A DNA stretch of 64,000 bases from Torymus aiolomorphi (lineage: Eukaryota > Arthropoda > Insecta > Hymenoptera > Torymidae). The notes beneath the pieces are model-generated. The model did no database searches. It was not told the origin of the DNA and worked only from the letters and a program-made list of their open reading frames with translations. The stretch's first letter is position 1. Each line of letters begins with the position of its first letter. Both the position numbers and the translations under genes were made by a program. Shown here piece after piece: positions 37,093-48,490 of the stretch. Location: NCBI GenBank assembly GCA_036365515.1, contig CM070874.1, forward strand, positions 48,421,083 to 48,485,082, in the 5' to 3' direction.

Positions 37093-37182
37093 GATGCTTG
37101 CTCCAGAGCATCGCAAGCGTCTTGTTCTTATCTTGAAGCGCACACGTCAGGGCTCGGATGACGATCGAGGAGAGCCCGTGAC

Positions 37183-37256
37183 TATATGCATTTTGACTTT
37201 CTGACTCGCGATGCTAAGCACGCGCTTTGAGAGTCAGAAAGTCAGAATGCATATAA
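37183..37256. repeat. Short hairpin next to the TRIM
   Basis: TATATGCATTTTGACTTTCT pairs with AGAAAGTCAGAATGCATATA around a GC-containing loop of about 25 bp. Confidence 0.7.
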
Positions 37257-37560
37257 ACAAAGAGCTGAGCGCAGCGATATTTATATTTTGTTCGCTAAGA
37301 TTACCATTATGCGCATATTTATCATTAGGTCGAAAACGACCCAACTGGTATAAACGGGTTAATGTCTTTAAGAAGACAACATAACATTTTAGGTACATTT
37401 TTCTTAGTAGGTAGGAAAGGAAAATAAAAAAATGACTAAAGGAAATATTAATTAATGAAAGTTTGTTCAAAACAAGTATAACTATTTAATTCCTATAATT
37501 AAATATAATTAGCAATATAAATTAGTTTTTAATATAATATGTAATATTCATTATTTGTAT

Positions 37561-37853
37561 TTATTTTAGAGGTATTGTGCAAATGAACGGAAGAGGTACT
37601 GAACAGTCTCTGTCATTATAACCTGTTTTCAAATAATAACTTAGGCAATGCTCATTTCCCTTGTAATTGTTTGGTTCATTTGGTAACCAATGTTCATAGC
37701 CGACATCCTTAAGCGGTTTATCGGTTACTGTAACCCAATCATCTTTTTGAAACTGCTCGTGAACGCCAAGCCACGCTTCTTCTATGTTGTTTGCGATTGA
37801 CCATTCAGCAATCTTTTTCTCTTCTTCGGTAGAAACAATCACTGCTAAATGGC
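37561..37853 (-). CDS. C-type lectin, last coding exon
   Basis: Minus-strand exon encoding about 96 residues of a C-type lectin-like domain, stop TAA at 37561-37563. It begins after a splice acceptor (TTTGCAG, AG at 37855-37854) in phase 1; the first full codons are HLAV, as in the (G)GHLAVI.S..E start of this exon in insect lectins. Family residues are visible: WLGVHE near residue 27, WVTVTD, GYEHWLPNEPNNY with the EPN sugar-specificity motif that usually binds mannose-type sugars through calcium, EHCLSYY, NDRDC and PFIC with the conserved cysteines. By family knowledge such proteins are secreted pattern-recognition lectins or haemolymph LPS-binding proteins. Earlier exons (signal peptide and N-terminal half of the domain) are not seen up to 64000. 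A 16-kb transposon composite starts 130 bp upstream, in what would be the intron. It could be a working exon or a stranded one. Confidence 0.8.
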
Positions 37854-37985
37854 CTGCAAATTCGAAAAAACTTAATTTTTAGCAGTATCTTATAAAGATA
37901 ATTAAGGGGATCTTACACCTAGTGGATTCTGAGACCAAAATCAGCTGAAATAAAAGAAAAATGTAGTTTAAACAATATATATTAT

Positions 37986-38149
37986 TTATAGCACTGCGTG
38001 GCATAAATCCGCATTTATGTCACGCCTATTCGTGACATAAATAGTCCATTATTGCACCGTGCAGTATCGCCCGAGCGATAGCGAGGGTGCTGGACTGCTA
38101 ATGGCACGGATAGGCGTGACATGGCGGATTTATGCAGTCAGTGCTATAA
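37986..38149. mobile_element. Small hairpin MITE at left end
   Basis: 164 bp with inverted ends TATAGCACTG and CAGTGCTATA and pairing through GTCACGCCTATYCGTG. An 83-bp relative lies at 54243-54325, and a fragment near 13200. A TA target is possible. Confidence 0.7.
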
Positions 38150-38277
38150 AATAATGTACGATACACGTGTCATAAGTCGTTCTTTATGAGACGGCGTTAA
38201 GCGCAGTCGCTACGCTCGGGCACTTATACACGCCGTGCACTGCAACTGATACCACTAGTATCGTAATGTACTAATAT

Positions 38278-38890
38278 GGGATATTTCATGTGAAGTAAGC
38301 AGCTCAAAATTTTAAAATCTCTCAAAATTTTTTTATTTATAGTTTTTTATGAAAAAAACATGTTCCTATAGCTTTAGATCGATATTTCCATAAATAAAAA
38401 AGCTATGAGACATTGAAATTTCAAATTTTTTGGAATTTTTGGTTAAAATTCAACTTTTATCATTTTTTTACTCAAAATCTTTAAACTTTTTATATAAAAC
38501 ATTGATTGGACAACAGTTTGAATTAACTTGTAGAATGTGCCAATATTTTTTTGTGACCTATTTTGTAAGTCTCTGATTGGCTGCTTTATAGTACTATACC
38601 TTCATATAAGAAAAAAAGTGTGCGACAGAATATTTTTTGTTCGACAAAGTTTTTTCTATTGTATTATTTAACAAACTTGAAAGCGAGTCTTCAACTTAGA
38701 CTGTTGCACCATAATGAAAAATGTTACATGCTTTTAAATATCAAGAAATATTAAAAATTTGTATTTTTGACAGCTGAATGGATTTAAGAAGTTGATATTA
38801 TTCATAAATTCCATACCTATATTATGGACCATATTACTGAATTTTGTCAAAGTATTAAAAGTACTTTAAACGTCTATTTTGAATGAGTAA
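38278..38890 (+). repeat. Repeat 'P', copy 1
   Basis: Starts GGGATATTTCATGTGAAGTA, GCAGCTCAAAATTTTAAAAT. Related copies: 40266-40775 (direct), 44200-44808 and 52470-53040 (inverted). The copies share CATGTTCCTA, AACTTTTTRTAT and GAATATTTTTTGTTCGACA motifs. Possibly the 3' part of the LINE whose coding tail follows. Confidence 0.65.
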
Positions 38891-38891
38891 A

Positions 38892-39312
38892 GATGAGAAA
38901 ACGATTTATTATGCATTTTTCCATAGCATTATTAACTATGGAATAATAGCTTGTGAAGGAACTTATGATAATAATATAAAGATGATACAAAAAGCATAAA
39001 ATACAATATTAAAAATAATAAGTAAAAACAAATTCATAGAAAACATCCCAATGAATTTGAAACAGCTTTTTGCATCTGAATCATTATTATATAATTATAA
39101 CTCATTGAAGAATATCTTCTTAACCTTGAAAAGTAAAACAAGAAATAAAGCAATAATTCTAACTAAATCTATTCTAAAAGTTAGTGATAAAAGCAGCTAT
39201 ACAATCTATTAAATTATTCAATGATCTACCGAATGATTTCAAAATTTTAGATATAAGGAAAATTAGTAATAAGAACAGATTAAAAAAATGGATAATTGGA
39301 AATATTTATTAA
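38892..39312 (+). pseudogene. Non-LTR retrotransposon RT C-terminus
   Basis: Plus strand, broken by at least one stop (TAA near 38997) and a frameshift near 39210. Translated pieces read YYAFFHSIINYGIIACEGTY, then IQKA.NTILKIISKN, LLYNYNSLKNIF, and finally LFNDLPNDFKILDIRK and LKKWIIGNIY before TAA at 39310. The YALFHSII.YGII.WGG....L..LQ..QN.ILKII and (F)N.LP......K..K..KKWI patterns are the usual C-terminal end of LINE ORF2 proteins. Endonuclease and RT core are absent here. Confidence 0.7.
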
Positions 39313-39516
39313 AATTTTAAAATTTTATTTCTTTGTTATAAACCTATAATTTTATGTATTCTATGAAAAATTTTTAATTATTGTTATAAATGTATGTATT
39401 CTAAATTTTCTTTTGTTACGAATATAATTTCAATATACTGCTATACTGCATATTGCAACGAAAATATAACGCAATCTAAGAGTAATTTGTGAATTATATT
39501 GAATGAATGAATATGT

Positions 39517-40091
39517 CATCGAGTGGGTGGAAGATGCTATTATCTCGGAAAAGCGGTGAAAAGGCTATTATCTCGGGAAAGCGGTGAGAAGGCTATTATC
39601 TCGGAAAAGTGGTGAGAAGGCTATTATCTCGGAAAAGTGGTGAGAAGGCTATTATCTCGGGAAAGCGGTGAGAAGGCTATTATCTCGGAAAAGTGGTGAG
39701 AAGGCTATTATCTCGGCCGAGATTTGAAGAGTATATTATCTCGAAAAAAATGTTATTTGAAATCGCTTTTAGGTTGGTAACCACCGCACGATTTTCGAAT
39801 AAAATTCAAATTTAATCTAATTGAGTGACTGTTAATGCACATTAAATACAAACATATCTAATGTATGTATTTGTATATAACCATTTGTATAACACAATTA
39901 CATTTGAATTTTATTCGAAAATCGTGCTGTGGTTACCAACCTAAAAACTATTTCAAATAACAAGAATTTTTTTCGATATAATATACTGTTCAAATCTCGA
40001 CCGAGATAATAGCCTTCTCACCACTTTTCCGAGATAATAGCCTTCTCACTGCTTTTCCGAGATAATAGCCTCTTCCACTCACCCGACGATG
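39517..40091. mobile_element. Foldback element with 28-bp terminal arrays
   Basis: Inverted ends CATCGAGTGGGTGGAAGA and TCTTCCACTCACCCGACGATG. Seven 28-bp units lie in the left arm (39535-39716) and three in the right (40003-40075, inverted). The inner arms (39760-39810 and 39905-39960) share TCGTGC(T)GTGGTTACCAACCT-like sequence. No gene. Confidence 0.8.
39535..39716 (+). repeat. 28-bp tandem array 1
   Basis: Unit begins GGCTATTATCTCGG and ends GTGAGAA. Copies at 39541, 39569, 39597 and so on (by the TATCTC core). Direct, without spacers, so not a CRISPR array. Confidence 0.95.
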
Positions 40092-40265
40092 TGTGAATGT
40101 TTTGATTCTGTGTGAGAGTGTGAGTGATACGTGTAGCGAAGCGCTGAAGCGCGTTTTGCATTGAATTACACGTCTATTACGTTAAGAATTCGGACCTGAA
40201 TGCAGGAAATTCATTTTACTTTCAGGGTTACTGTACGTAATGTAATGTAATATATGGTAGAAATA

Positions 40266-40775
40266 TTATGTACATGGGATATTTCACATGAAGTCAGCAG
40301 CTCAAAATTTTAAAATCGCTTAGGCTTGGCAAGTTTACAGTTTTTTGTGAAAAAAACATGTTCCTAGATTTTTAGACCAATATTTTAATAATTACAAAAG
40401 TTATTCTACGTGAAAAATCGTTATTTTTTGCAATTTTTGGTGAAAACTCAACTTTTGTCATTTTTACTCAAAATCCTGAAACTTTTTGTATAGCACATTG
40501 ACTGGAAAAAAGTTTGCATTTTACTTGTAGAATGTGGCCATATTTATTTTATGATCCATTTTGAAAGTCTCTGATTTACTACTTCTTAGTATACCTTCAT
40601 CTAAAAAAAAAAAAAAATAGTACGGCAGAATATTTTTTGTTCGACACATTTTTTTCTAATTCTTTATTAAAAATCCCAAGAGATTGGCAAACCCTCTAGA
40701 AAAAAGTTATATATTTTTTAAATATCAATAGAGACCAATAATTTGTATTTTTGACAACCGGATGGATTTGAGAAC
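40266..40775 (+). repeat. Repeat 'P', copy 2
   Basis: About 80% similar to 38278-38800 and inverted relative to 44200-44808. No open frame. Confidence 0.7.
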
Positions 40776-40795
40776 TTAATATCGTCGTCTCCGAA

Positions 40796-40928
40796 TAGAA
40801 AGGCGTTATCTCGAAGTCCGCTCGTAGAAGGCGTTAACTCGAAGTCCGTTTGTGGAAGGCGTTATCTCGGAGTCCGCTCGTAAAAGGCGTTAACTCGGAG
40901 TCCGCTCGTAGAAGGCGTTATCTCGCAC
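40796..40928 (+). repeat. 28-bp tandem array 2
   Basis: Five units beginning GGCGTTATCTCGAAGTCC (or GTTAACTCGGAGTCC) and ending GTAGAA, with starts 28 bp apart from about 40801. Same period and core as array 1, but otherwise a different sequence. Confidence 0.95.
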
Positions 40929-41478
40929 GCAAATTTTTCCGGCTCAAATTTAAGTTAGCAGCACTGCCTATATACATGCGCGCGTATCATAAATATACCT
41001 ATAAAATCGATTTTTAAGCGTAATGCATAAAATGAATTTATGATAATAATCTAACACTAAGGATTGCTTGAACTACTTCAACTCCATCTTTTTTATGCAG
41101 ATAATTTCCGCTATAAAAAACATTTTTTATTAATATTTATCTTCGGCTATTTCTGTCAGAACTTTCATATAAGTATAATACAGAACTTTATTCTAAAACA
41201 TTTTTTTTTTGTTGAATGAATTCCTATTTACTATTATTATAAAAGCGACTGTAAACGAATAATTTAGCCAGAAATGAAGAATTTTTTGAAGTACAACTTT
41301 TGGCTTACATCATTATTCTATAGAATTATTAAATCCTCAGAAAAACGATTAAAAATTTCTAAATATGACATATATTACTGATTTATATTAATAAAATAAG
41401 ATTTGAATAACGATTGCGACAAATGACTTTGTAAAGCCGGTAGATACGCATTGATATTATACTAATAAAACTCTACAC
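40929..41478. other. AT-rich, no gene
   Basis: No motif recognised. Confidence 0.5.
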
Positions 41479-42430
41479 TAAGTACAAAAACGAGCCAGAT
41501 GTTGTGTGCTAATGCTCGGTTTCCCTTTTGTTTTTTTTTTCACAGAAATTTAAGTATACTAAAATTTTTTACTATTCCAGTTTGCTTTTTCTGTGGACAT
41601 TTTTATAAACGATTTATGGTTTTTTGTTATATTTATTTCGTTTTGGGATTTGTTCTGTGGTAGTTTAAATATTTTTACATAAATTGTTAATAATATTTAC
41701 TGCCAATTTAGGATTATAATATCTTAAAGGAGTACGGGATTTACGTTATGCCGCAGTTTTCTGTAGAAATTCTAGTAAAGTGTTTAGGATTAATGATTTT
41801 TTTATTATATCTTTTTTCATTCCAGTTGTCAGCAGTACTTCAATAAGTAATAGTATACAAACAATTTATATCTCAGAGAAATACGTGTAAACACCATAAA
41901 TTTTATTACAAAATATGGAGCATTGTTAAAATTTAACAATTTATATCTCAGAGAAATACGTGTAAATACCATAATGTTAAAATTTAACAATGTTTCATAT
42001 TTTGTAATAAAATTTATGATATTTACACTTATTTCTCTGAGATATAAATTGTTTGTATACTATTACTTATTGAAGTACTGCTGACAACTGGAATGAAAAA
42101 AGATATAATAGAAAAATCATTAATCCTAAACACTTTACTAGAATTTCTACAGAAAACTGCGGCATAACGTAAATTCCGTACTCCTTTAAGATATTATAAT
42201 CCTAAATTGGCAGTAAATATTATTAACAATTTATGTAAAAATATTTAAAATACTATAGAACAAATCCCAAAGCGAAATAAATATAACAGAAAACCATAAA
42301 TCGTTTATTAAAATGCCCACAGAAAAAGCAAACTGGAATAGTAAAAAATTTTAGTATACTTAAGTTTCTGTGAAAAAAAAAAACAAAAGGTGAGCATTAG
42401 CACACAACATCTGGCTCGTTTTTGTACTTA
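41479..42430. mobile_element. 952-bp near-perfect palindrome element
   Basis: Arms of about 460 bp with ends TAAGTACAAAAACGAGCC and its complement. The centre (about 41935-41985) holds a small tandem copy of AATTTATATCTCAGAGAAAT. High arm identity suggests recent origin or gene conversion. No coding capacity. Confidence 0.9.
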
Positions 42431-42892
42431 CAAGGAGTGTATCTCAGATCCGGGTCATGGATCCTCACCAGCTCGCAGGATCTTTCTACTTTTACATAAA
42501 AATGAAAGCCTGTGCGATACTAGACCCTAACGCTTTGAGGATTCTGAGATAGAAGCCCTTGAATTATTTAAAAATTGAATGGTATCCCGCGCAAAAAAAA
42601 ATTTGTGGGCCATATATTGCCCACAGTGTTGGACAAGTATGGGCAATATATGGGCCATTGCAAGCCATATTAGAGCAATATATGGGAGATACTCGGCCCC
42701 GGCGCCTGAGCCGAATTCGGGCTGAAATCGGGCCATAGTATTCCCACCAGTATCCCATATAGTTCCTATATTAGTCCCATATTTTTAATTTCATGAGAAC
42801 CATCAACAAAAAAAAAACAAAAAATAAATAAATAAGCGTAAAAAACAATCCTATTGTGCATGTACTGTGACTGTAAAATTATGATAAAAAAA
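42431..42892. other. Spacer with repeated ATATATGGGC motifs
   Basis: 42595-42790 holds several copies in both orientations of GGGC(A/C)ATATAT and CCCATAT-type words; the minus-strand frames there are not convincing. No gene. Confidence 0.5.
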
Positions 42893-43079
42893 AAGTAACC
42901 TAAAAAACGGGCTTGTTACAAGGCAGCAGCACCGCATGTTGAGAGCAGCACTGATTTATTTGTTATTATACACGGTTTGTGATAAAATATATTAACAAGT
43001 ATATACAAATATAATAACAAGTAAATCAGTGCTGCTCTCAACATGCGGTGCTGCTGCCTTCTAACAAGCCAGTTTTTAG
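42893..43079. repeat. 187-bp inverted repeat
   Basis: Arms of about 75 bp. GCAGCAGCACCGCATGTTGA pairs with TCAACATGCGGTGCTGCTGC. The loop is AT-rich. Confidence 0.9.
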
Positions 43080-43500
43080 GTTAGGTGTACTCCGCGCGAG
43101 AGAGTTGATACCTTTGTTCCCTCTCCTTCAATCGCTCGCACGCACGCGTATACGCACGCACTACACGCAAGGTTGTAGAGACTCCCTAACCCTGTTTCAA
43201 CGCGCATGCGTATAACCGACATTGACTCGTACCGTAGGTTGCGTCGGCATCTAGGTTCAGCATATCGGCATCTTAAGAGGCAATCACGTCTATAAAATAC
43301 CTTCTACTACACGTTAGAGTGTATGGTACTTTTATGCATAACGCTTAAATAATACGTTAAATATTATTTTTGCAATTATCATTACGATCAATGACTTTTA
43401 CTAAATGGTGATTTATTAACAGTTAATAAATGATTGCTTTGTAGTAAAAATTTCAATCATTATCGAGAATTAACTGTTAATGAATATTCCTTAACTGTTA
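43080..43500. other. No recognised gene
   Basis: GC-richer to 43280 (CGCACGCACGCGTATACGCA), then AT-rich with repeated TTAACTGTTAA words. Confidence 0.5.
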
Positions 43501-44140
43501 AGTAGTAGCCATTTGACTCAAACGTCACGAAAAAATTTTCTCGCAAGTGCATCGATCATTTGTCCCAAAGGATTCTTTCTATCAGTGCACTTTATTCGCA
43601 TTCTTCATATTTACTCAAAATTAAATTTCATAAGTAATCTATTATTATTTGTACAAAAACTGAAGATAAGTTACTATAAAGAAGTTCAAATCAAAGTAGA
43701 TGACAGACATTTTAGCAGTCGTATAATCCAATACACAGACAAATACTTCTTACTCAATTATTTTTAAATAAAATATGGTTTTCTTATCAAAACTTCGCTT
43801 CATAAAATTTCAAAAACTATGTAATCTATAATCTTGTAAATCATTAGCATCAATAATTCAATTACTTAATTTTAAGCTTACACTGAAATCATCCAAAATT
43901 AGATCTAAAGTATTATAATTTATTATTAAGATGTTTAAAAGCTAGGGTAGTTGACAAACTATTTTGATGACTATATTTATCTACCTTTTTTCATTTACTA
44001 TATTTATCTACTTTGATTTGAACTTCTTTATAGTAATTTACGTTTAGCTTTTCTACACATAATAATAGATTACTTATTAAATTTTATTTTGAGTAGATAT
44101 GAAGAATGCGAATAGAGTGTATTAGCAGTGTAAGCAGCTC
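43501..44140. repeat. Inverted pair around unassigned sequence
   Basis: 43585-43700 pairs with 43990-44125 (GCATTCTTCATATTTACTCA, GAAGTTCAAATCAAAGTAGA). Part of it recurs directly at 52255-52370. The open frame 43513-43767 has no recognised domain and is probably a mobile-element relic. Confidence 0.55.
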
Positions 44141-44199
44141 CCATTGAGCATTCAAGAAAGTAAATATAAATGTTATAATAAGCCTAGCTATTGAAAATA

Positions 44200-44808
44200 G
44201 ATGTTTAATGTATTTTTTATACTTTGACAAAATTCAGTGACAAGATCCATGACATGAGATGTATGAATAATATTAAGTTTTCAAATCCATCCGGTTGTCA
44301 AAAATACAAATTATTGGTTTCTATTGATATTTAAAAAATATATAACTTTTTTCTAGAGGGTTTGCCAATCTTGATCCAGGACTTGTTTTAAAGAATTTTT
44401 AATAAAGAATCAGAAAAAAATGTGTCGAACAAAAAATATTCTGCTGTACTATTTTTTTTTTTAGATGAAGGTATACTAAGAAGGTATACTAAGAAGTATT
44501 TGCCAATCAGAGACTTTCAAAATGGGTCATAAAATAAATATGGCCACATTCTACAAGTAAAATGCAAACTTTTTTCCAGTCAATGTGCTATACAAAAAGT
44601 TTCAGGATTTTGAGTAAAAATGACAAAAGTTGAGTTTTTACCAAAAATTGCAACAAATAACGATTTTTCATGTAGAATAACTTTTGTAATTATTAAAATA
44701 TTGGTCTAAAAATCTAGGAACATGTTTTTTTCACCAAAAACTGTAAACTCGCCAAGCCTAAGCGATTTTAAAATTTTGAGCTGCTGACTTCATGTGAAAT
44801 ATCCCTTA
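44200..44808 (-). repeat. Repeat 'P', copy 3 (inverted)
   Basis: Complement of 40266-40775, extended on the left. Followed by an AAATAAAT-rich tail (44820-44853) resembling the 3' tail of a LINE or SINE. Confidence 0.7.
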
Positions 44809-44994
44809 TACGTTACTCTGGAAATAAATAAATAAGTAAATAAATAAATAAACAGTATTTGGCTTATCACTATATTCATATTTATTATCCTGAATATTGG
44901 ATGGAAGCGGTACACAGTGCTATGTACACTCTATTCATATATTTCATGTCTTCGTAAAAGTAAATTCAATAATCTGTTTATCATTATAATTGTA

Positions 44995-47207
44995 TGTTTG
45001 AGAATGTCGTAATTAATAGATGAGTTACATGCGGTGGGTGTGAACAAAATAAATGTGAGACAAACACCTGAGTAAACTGAACTACAATATAATGAAAAAA
45101 GTATGAAAATTAAAATAACTATTATATATTTACAATTGATACCATTTTAAATTAAGTCCAATGTCGCATAATTATTCACTTCATAATCATGACGTTACAA
45201 TTGCTTGAATGTATATATAATGAATATTTACAATGTTGTATAATTCACATGAGTTGAACTATCAACACTTTGGTAGAAACTTCTTTGAACTTGAGACGAA
45301 CCTGTGAGATTAGTGTGACAATGTACACTTTGAATTTTTCTGTAGTGAATTTTGCCGTTAACATGTAGATGAGTTTGTGCTGATGAATCACGTTGAGGCT
45401 CACTGGTGAAGACAGTGCTTGCACAAATGATCACAATGAAATATTATTGATTTATTGTGATTTGAGAGTTGCCGAGAATTAAGCGTGTCTAATAAAATCA
45501 CTTGTATCGCTGCGCACGCGTGTTGAGATAATGGTCGCGCTTACATGAGTGGTTACTTTAGCTGTCACAGCAATTTTATTAATCGTGGACGCTAGTGAGG
45601 TAGCTAATTGAGATGCACAGACAATGATGATGAAGCCGGGTGAAAGGAGACTTCCAAGATGTAGTCCAAGCAATCTGTCACGGCCTAATGTTAAATTTAC
45701 AGAAATTCCATCCCGGATAAAAAAAATATGGCTGTATAGGAAATTAAATTCTGAATAACTTTTCTGTTTCATACAACTCCAGCCGAAGTGGCGAACTTGG
45801 TCAAAAAAATTCGTAAAGTTGGAAAAAAAGGTTTTTCGCCAATAAAAAAAAAAAACTATAACTCGGATCAAAAAAAGTTAAATGAGGAAGTTGTAGGTAT
45901 TAAAAAGATCTATCGATTCATGCAAATACATGTATATCGATTTTTGTTACTTTTCGAGATATATCGAAAAAACCTCTAAAAATCGGGTTCTCTAGTACTC
46001 GGTCAATTGTATGCCTGGATATTTTATATTTACTGTAAGTATAGCTCATGGCAAGACAAAAAAGCACATTTTTGAAAAATTTAAAAATATTTATTATTTT
46101 TCGAGATATATCGATTTTTCGAGGAAAAATATAAGACGCTCTCCAAAATTGGCTATTTCTCGTCGACGGATGGTCGTACAGTAACGATCGAGCACTTTTA
46201 TTTTTCTAGATGAGTTGTTCTATCATGCTATTATATAATTATAACGAATTTTTCAATTTTAATGCTCAAAAAATCACTTTGAAAAAGTATCCTCTTTTTT
46301 GGACGTGTTTTTTTCGTATAGATTTTTCAATTTTTATTTTATAGTAATGGCTATTATGGCAATCGATTACTGACATTTTTTCACGTATTTAAAAAAAAAA
46401 AGTTTTTACGATCTTCTGGAGCCGAGATAATATTTTTATTTTAAAAAAATCTAGAGGACGCAATTAACATGTTACATCGATGGGGTTTGTGGGAGGTTAC
46501 TATCGAATACCTATATTTTCAATAAAAAAAATACTAGGATATGGTTTATTGATTGCTAGTATTAATAATTAAGTGATAAAGTCAAGCGCGCGGGCGTTTC
46601 GTGCGTCAGCTGTGGAGGGCGGCGGAGTGGGGTCAATTAACCAAAAAATGAGATAAGTCAGTGAAAAGTGAATGATTTCACACAACTTGAGTGCAGATTC
46701 CAAAAAGTTTTGTCTCGTGGCATGCAAAGTTAGAGAAATTGCACTACCTACACTCGATAATTCTTGATGATAATTAACTGACCAAATCTCGATGATATTA
46801 TTGATCTCGGTGATCTTGAGAATGCCCAAAAGATGGTAATTTCCTTGGGAAGAGTACACGTGCGAAAGACCCACTAAACTTGATTTTTTCCAAAAAGAGA
46901 ATTGCCGAAGGTGCAGTGAGGTTTTTTCACGTAGCAAGCCATTGCTGAGAGAGAGTTTGAGTGAGCGAGAATTCTGCCTTTTTCCTCGTTGCGTCACAAT
47001 TAACCGAAGCCAAATTAAGTTCTCTCTCATTTAGTAATGGGAGAGAGAGAAAGACGGCAATATTTTAGCCGTCCTCAGCTAATGAGCGTAGCGTATCAGC
47101 TGCTCCGGAGAGAAGCTGAGGGGTACTACCGCCACGCGACCGCCCGCTGAGATATATCTCTGACGCGCAACCGCATGAAATTCAAAAACCTTACTAATTC
47201 CCAAACA
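44995..47207 (-). repeat. 3' LTR with internal insertion
   Basis: Aligns with 50777-52247, except that about 45690-46630 (roughly 0.9 kb, with TTTTCGAGATATATCGA-type motifs) replaces about 250 bp of the other LTR. Confidence 0.75.
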
Positions 47208-47219
47208 TTCCGCCCGCCA

Positions 47220-47414
47220 TCAACCACCAGGTTGATTTAATTTCCGGTAGGCACTGATAAGAGGGCGAGTTTGCAGATTAGACGCGTCAGTTAAATGGTT
47301 TGCCGTCTTGAGAATTACCACTCGAGTGAGGTTGTCTGAGACAGGGTGAAGTGATACCACCCTTGCGAGTGGCCATTTGCTCGGTGGTGATCGTTCATCT
47401 TTGAGAAATACCAT
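47220..47414 (-). pseudogene. BEL/Pao pol tail fragment
   Basis: Minus-strand frame reads MVFLKDERSPPSKWPLAR then VVSLHPVSDNLTRVVILKT, the conserved region after the integrase core and near-identical in pattern to the fragment at 35306-35638. It lies just upstream of the polypurine-like tract and 3' LTR. The frame then decays. It has no independent function. Confidence 0.8.
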
Positions 47415-48235
47415 TGAATAAATTTAATTCCATGAGATGAGTGATGTCCATTGATGTGGATTGCGGCCGTTGCAAATTTTGAGCCGACCTTTGCTGCCAG
47501 AATTACTTAGTCATCCGTTGAAGTACTTGAAAACTGGACAGCTGAAGTACATTGAGGAGCTAAGTTGAGGCACTGAGTTAAGTACCTTGCTAATGAGGAA
47601 GTATGCCCATGTAAGTGGTTTGGTGTTGTCTGGATTTTTATTGAGTGGTTCTTGCAGCATTGAGTTGAGCAAACCTCCAATTAAATCAGCAAGAGTAATG
47701 AAGCTTTAACTTGAAAAAGATCTCCCAAAAGATCTGTAGGAGATGAAATGTTATTGATTTCACCACTGGTTCCCATTTATTCCTCATATGAGGTGTGGCA
47801 GGTGGGTTGAGTTTCCCTTTGAGTACCATCATGGATAAGAGTTGTACCAGGCTGAATTTTCACGTTGAGCTTGCTTGAAAAATGTCTTCAACTCCTTGTC
47901 TGCTCCGATGAAATTGTTCCGAAGTCTGAATAAATGAATTGAGTCGTCTGCATGCCGCAATGAAGCCATCCAATGAGTATTCACTTATCAAATGTAAATG
48001 AACCGCTGATGTTATAAGCACACAATACAAATCCAGCATTTGTATGTATTGAATCCACGTCCCTTCTATGAGTTGACAAGTGATCCAGCTTGATCGATCC
48101 CAGTTTGAGTGAAGGGTGATGGTTGGACCGGGGTCCTGGATAGTTGCCCCATGAGTTACTAAGTCCGATTATGTCCGATCCTTGCACAAATCACAGAGTC
48201 TAGAATGAATGACTTGGCTGGTGCTCTGTTCCCGA

Positions 48236-48490
48236 TTATTCAAATTTCCTGCCTAATGTATGCAAAGTAAGTTGAACAGCACTGTGCAGTGTCGCTAACA
48301 TAAATGAGAATGTCAGACAGACAGTGAGATGAGTTGACTGCTCCGTGGTAGTATTTATTGCTGGATGATGAGTGACATTCCAGTTGAGTTTGTTTGGCCG
48401 ACCTCCTACTCTGATGATTCCTGATGAGTCAATGCATGCAGTCAACTGGTTGAGTACATGATTCCGTGGGACCTCAGAATTTTTCAGCAT
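48236..48490 (-). pseudogene. BEL/Pao integrase zinc-binding region fragment
   Basis: Reads LNQLTACIDSSGIIRVGGRP and NVTHHPAI, then a decayed LHSAVQLTL segment. This matches the L....PF.D..G.IRVGGRL......HP.(I/L)L....H.T.L.....H......G pattern that precedes the integrase catalytic core in BEL/Pao pol. In-frame with neither neighbour, so it is dead. Confidence 0.7.

Larger units (their letters stand above)
36136..37182 (-). mobile_element. TRIM-like element with tRNA-like LTRs
   Basis: Two 218-bp direct terminal repeats (36136-36353 and 36965-37182), about 90% identical, start TGTTAC and end RTGAC(A). They flank an interior of about 610 bp with no open frame. TATAT precedes (36131-36135) and follows (37183-37187), consistent with a 4-5-bp target duplication. 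Total length is 1047 bp, which fits terminal-repeat retrotransposons in miniature. On the minus strand a TGGCATCCC sequence lies 4 bp inside the LTR, a possible primer-binding site, hence the strand given. A 279-bp MITE sits inside. Confidence 0.7.

Noticed and set aside
39535..39716. CRISPR-like regular repeats
   Set aside because: Units are directly adjacent 28-bp tandem copies with no unique spacers, and the genome is eukaryotic.
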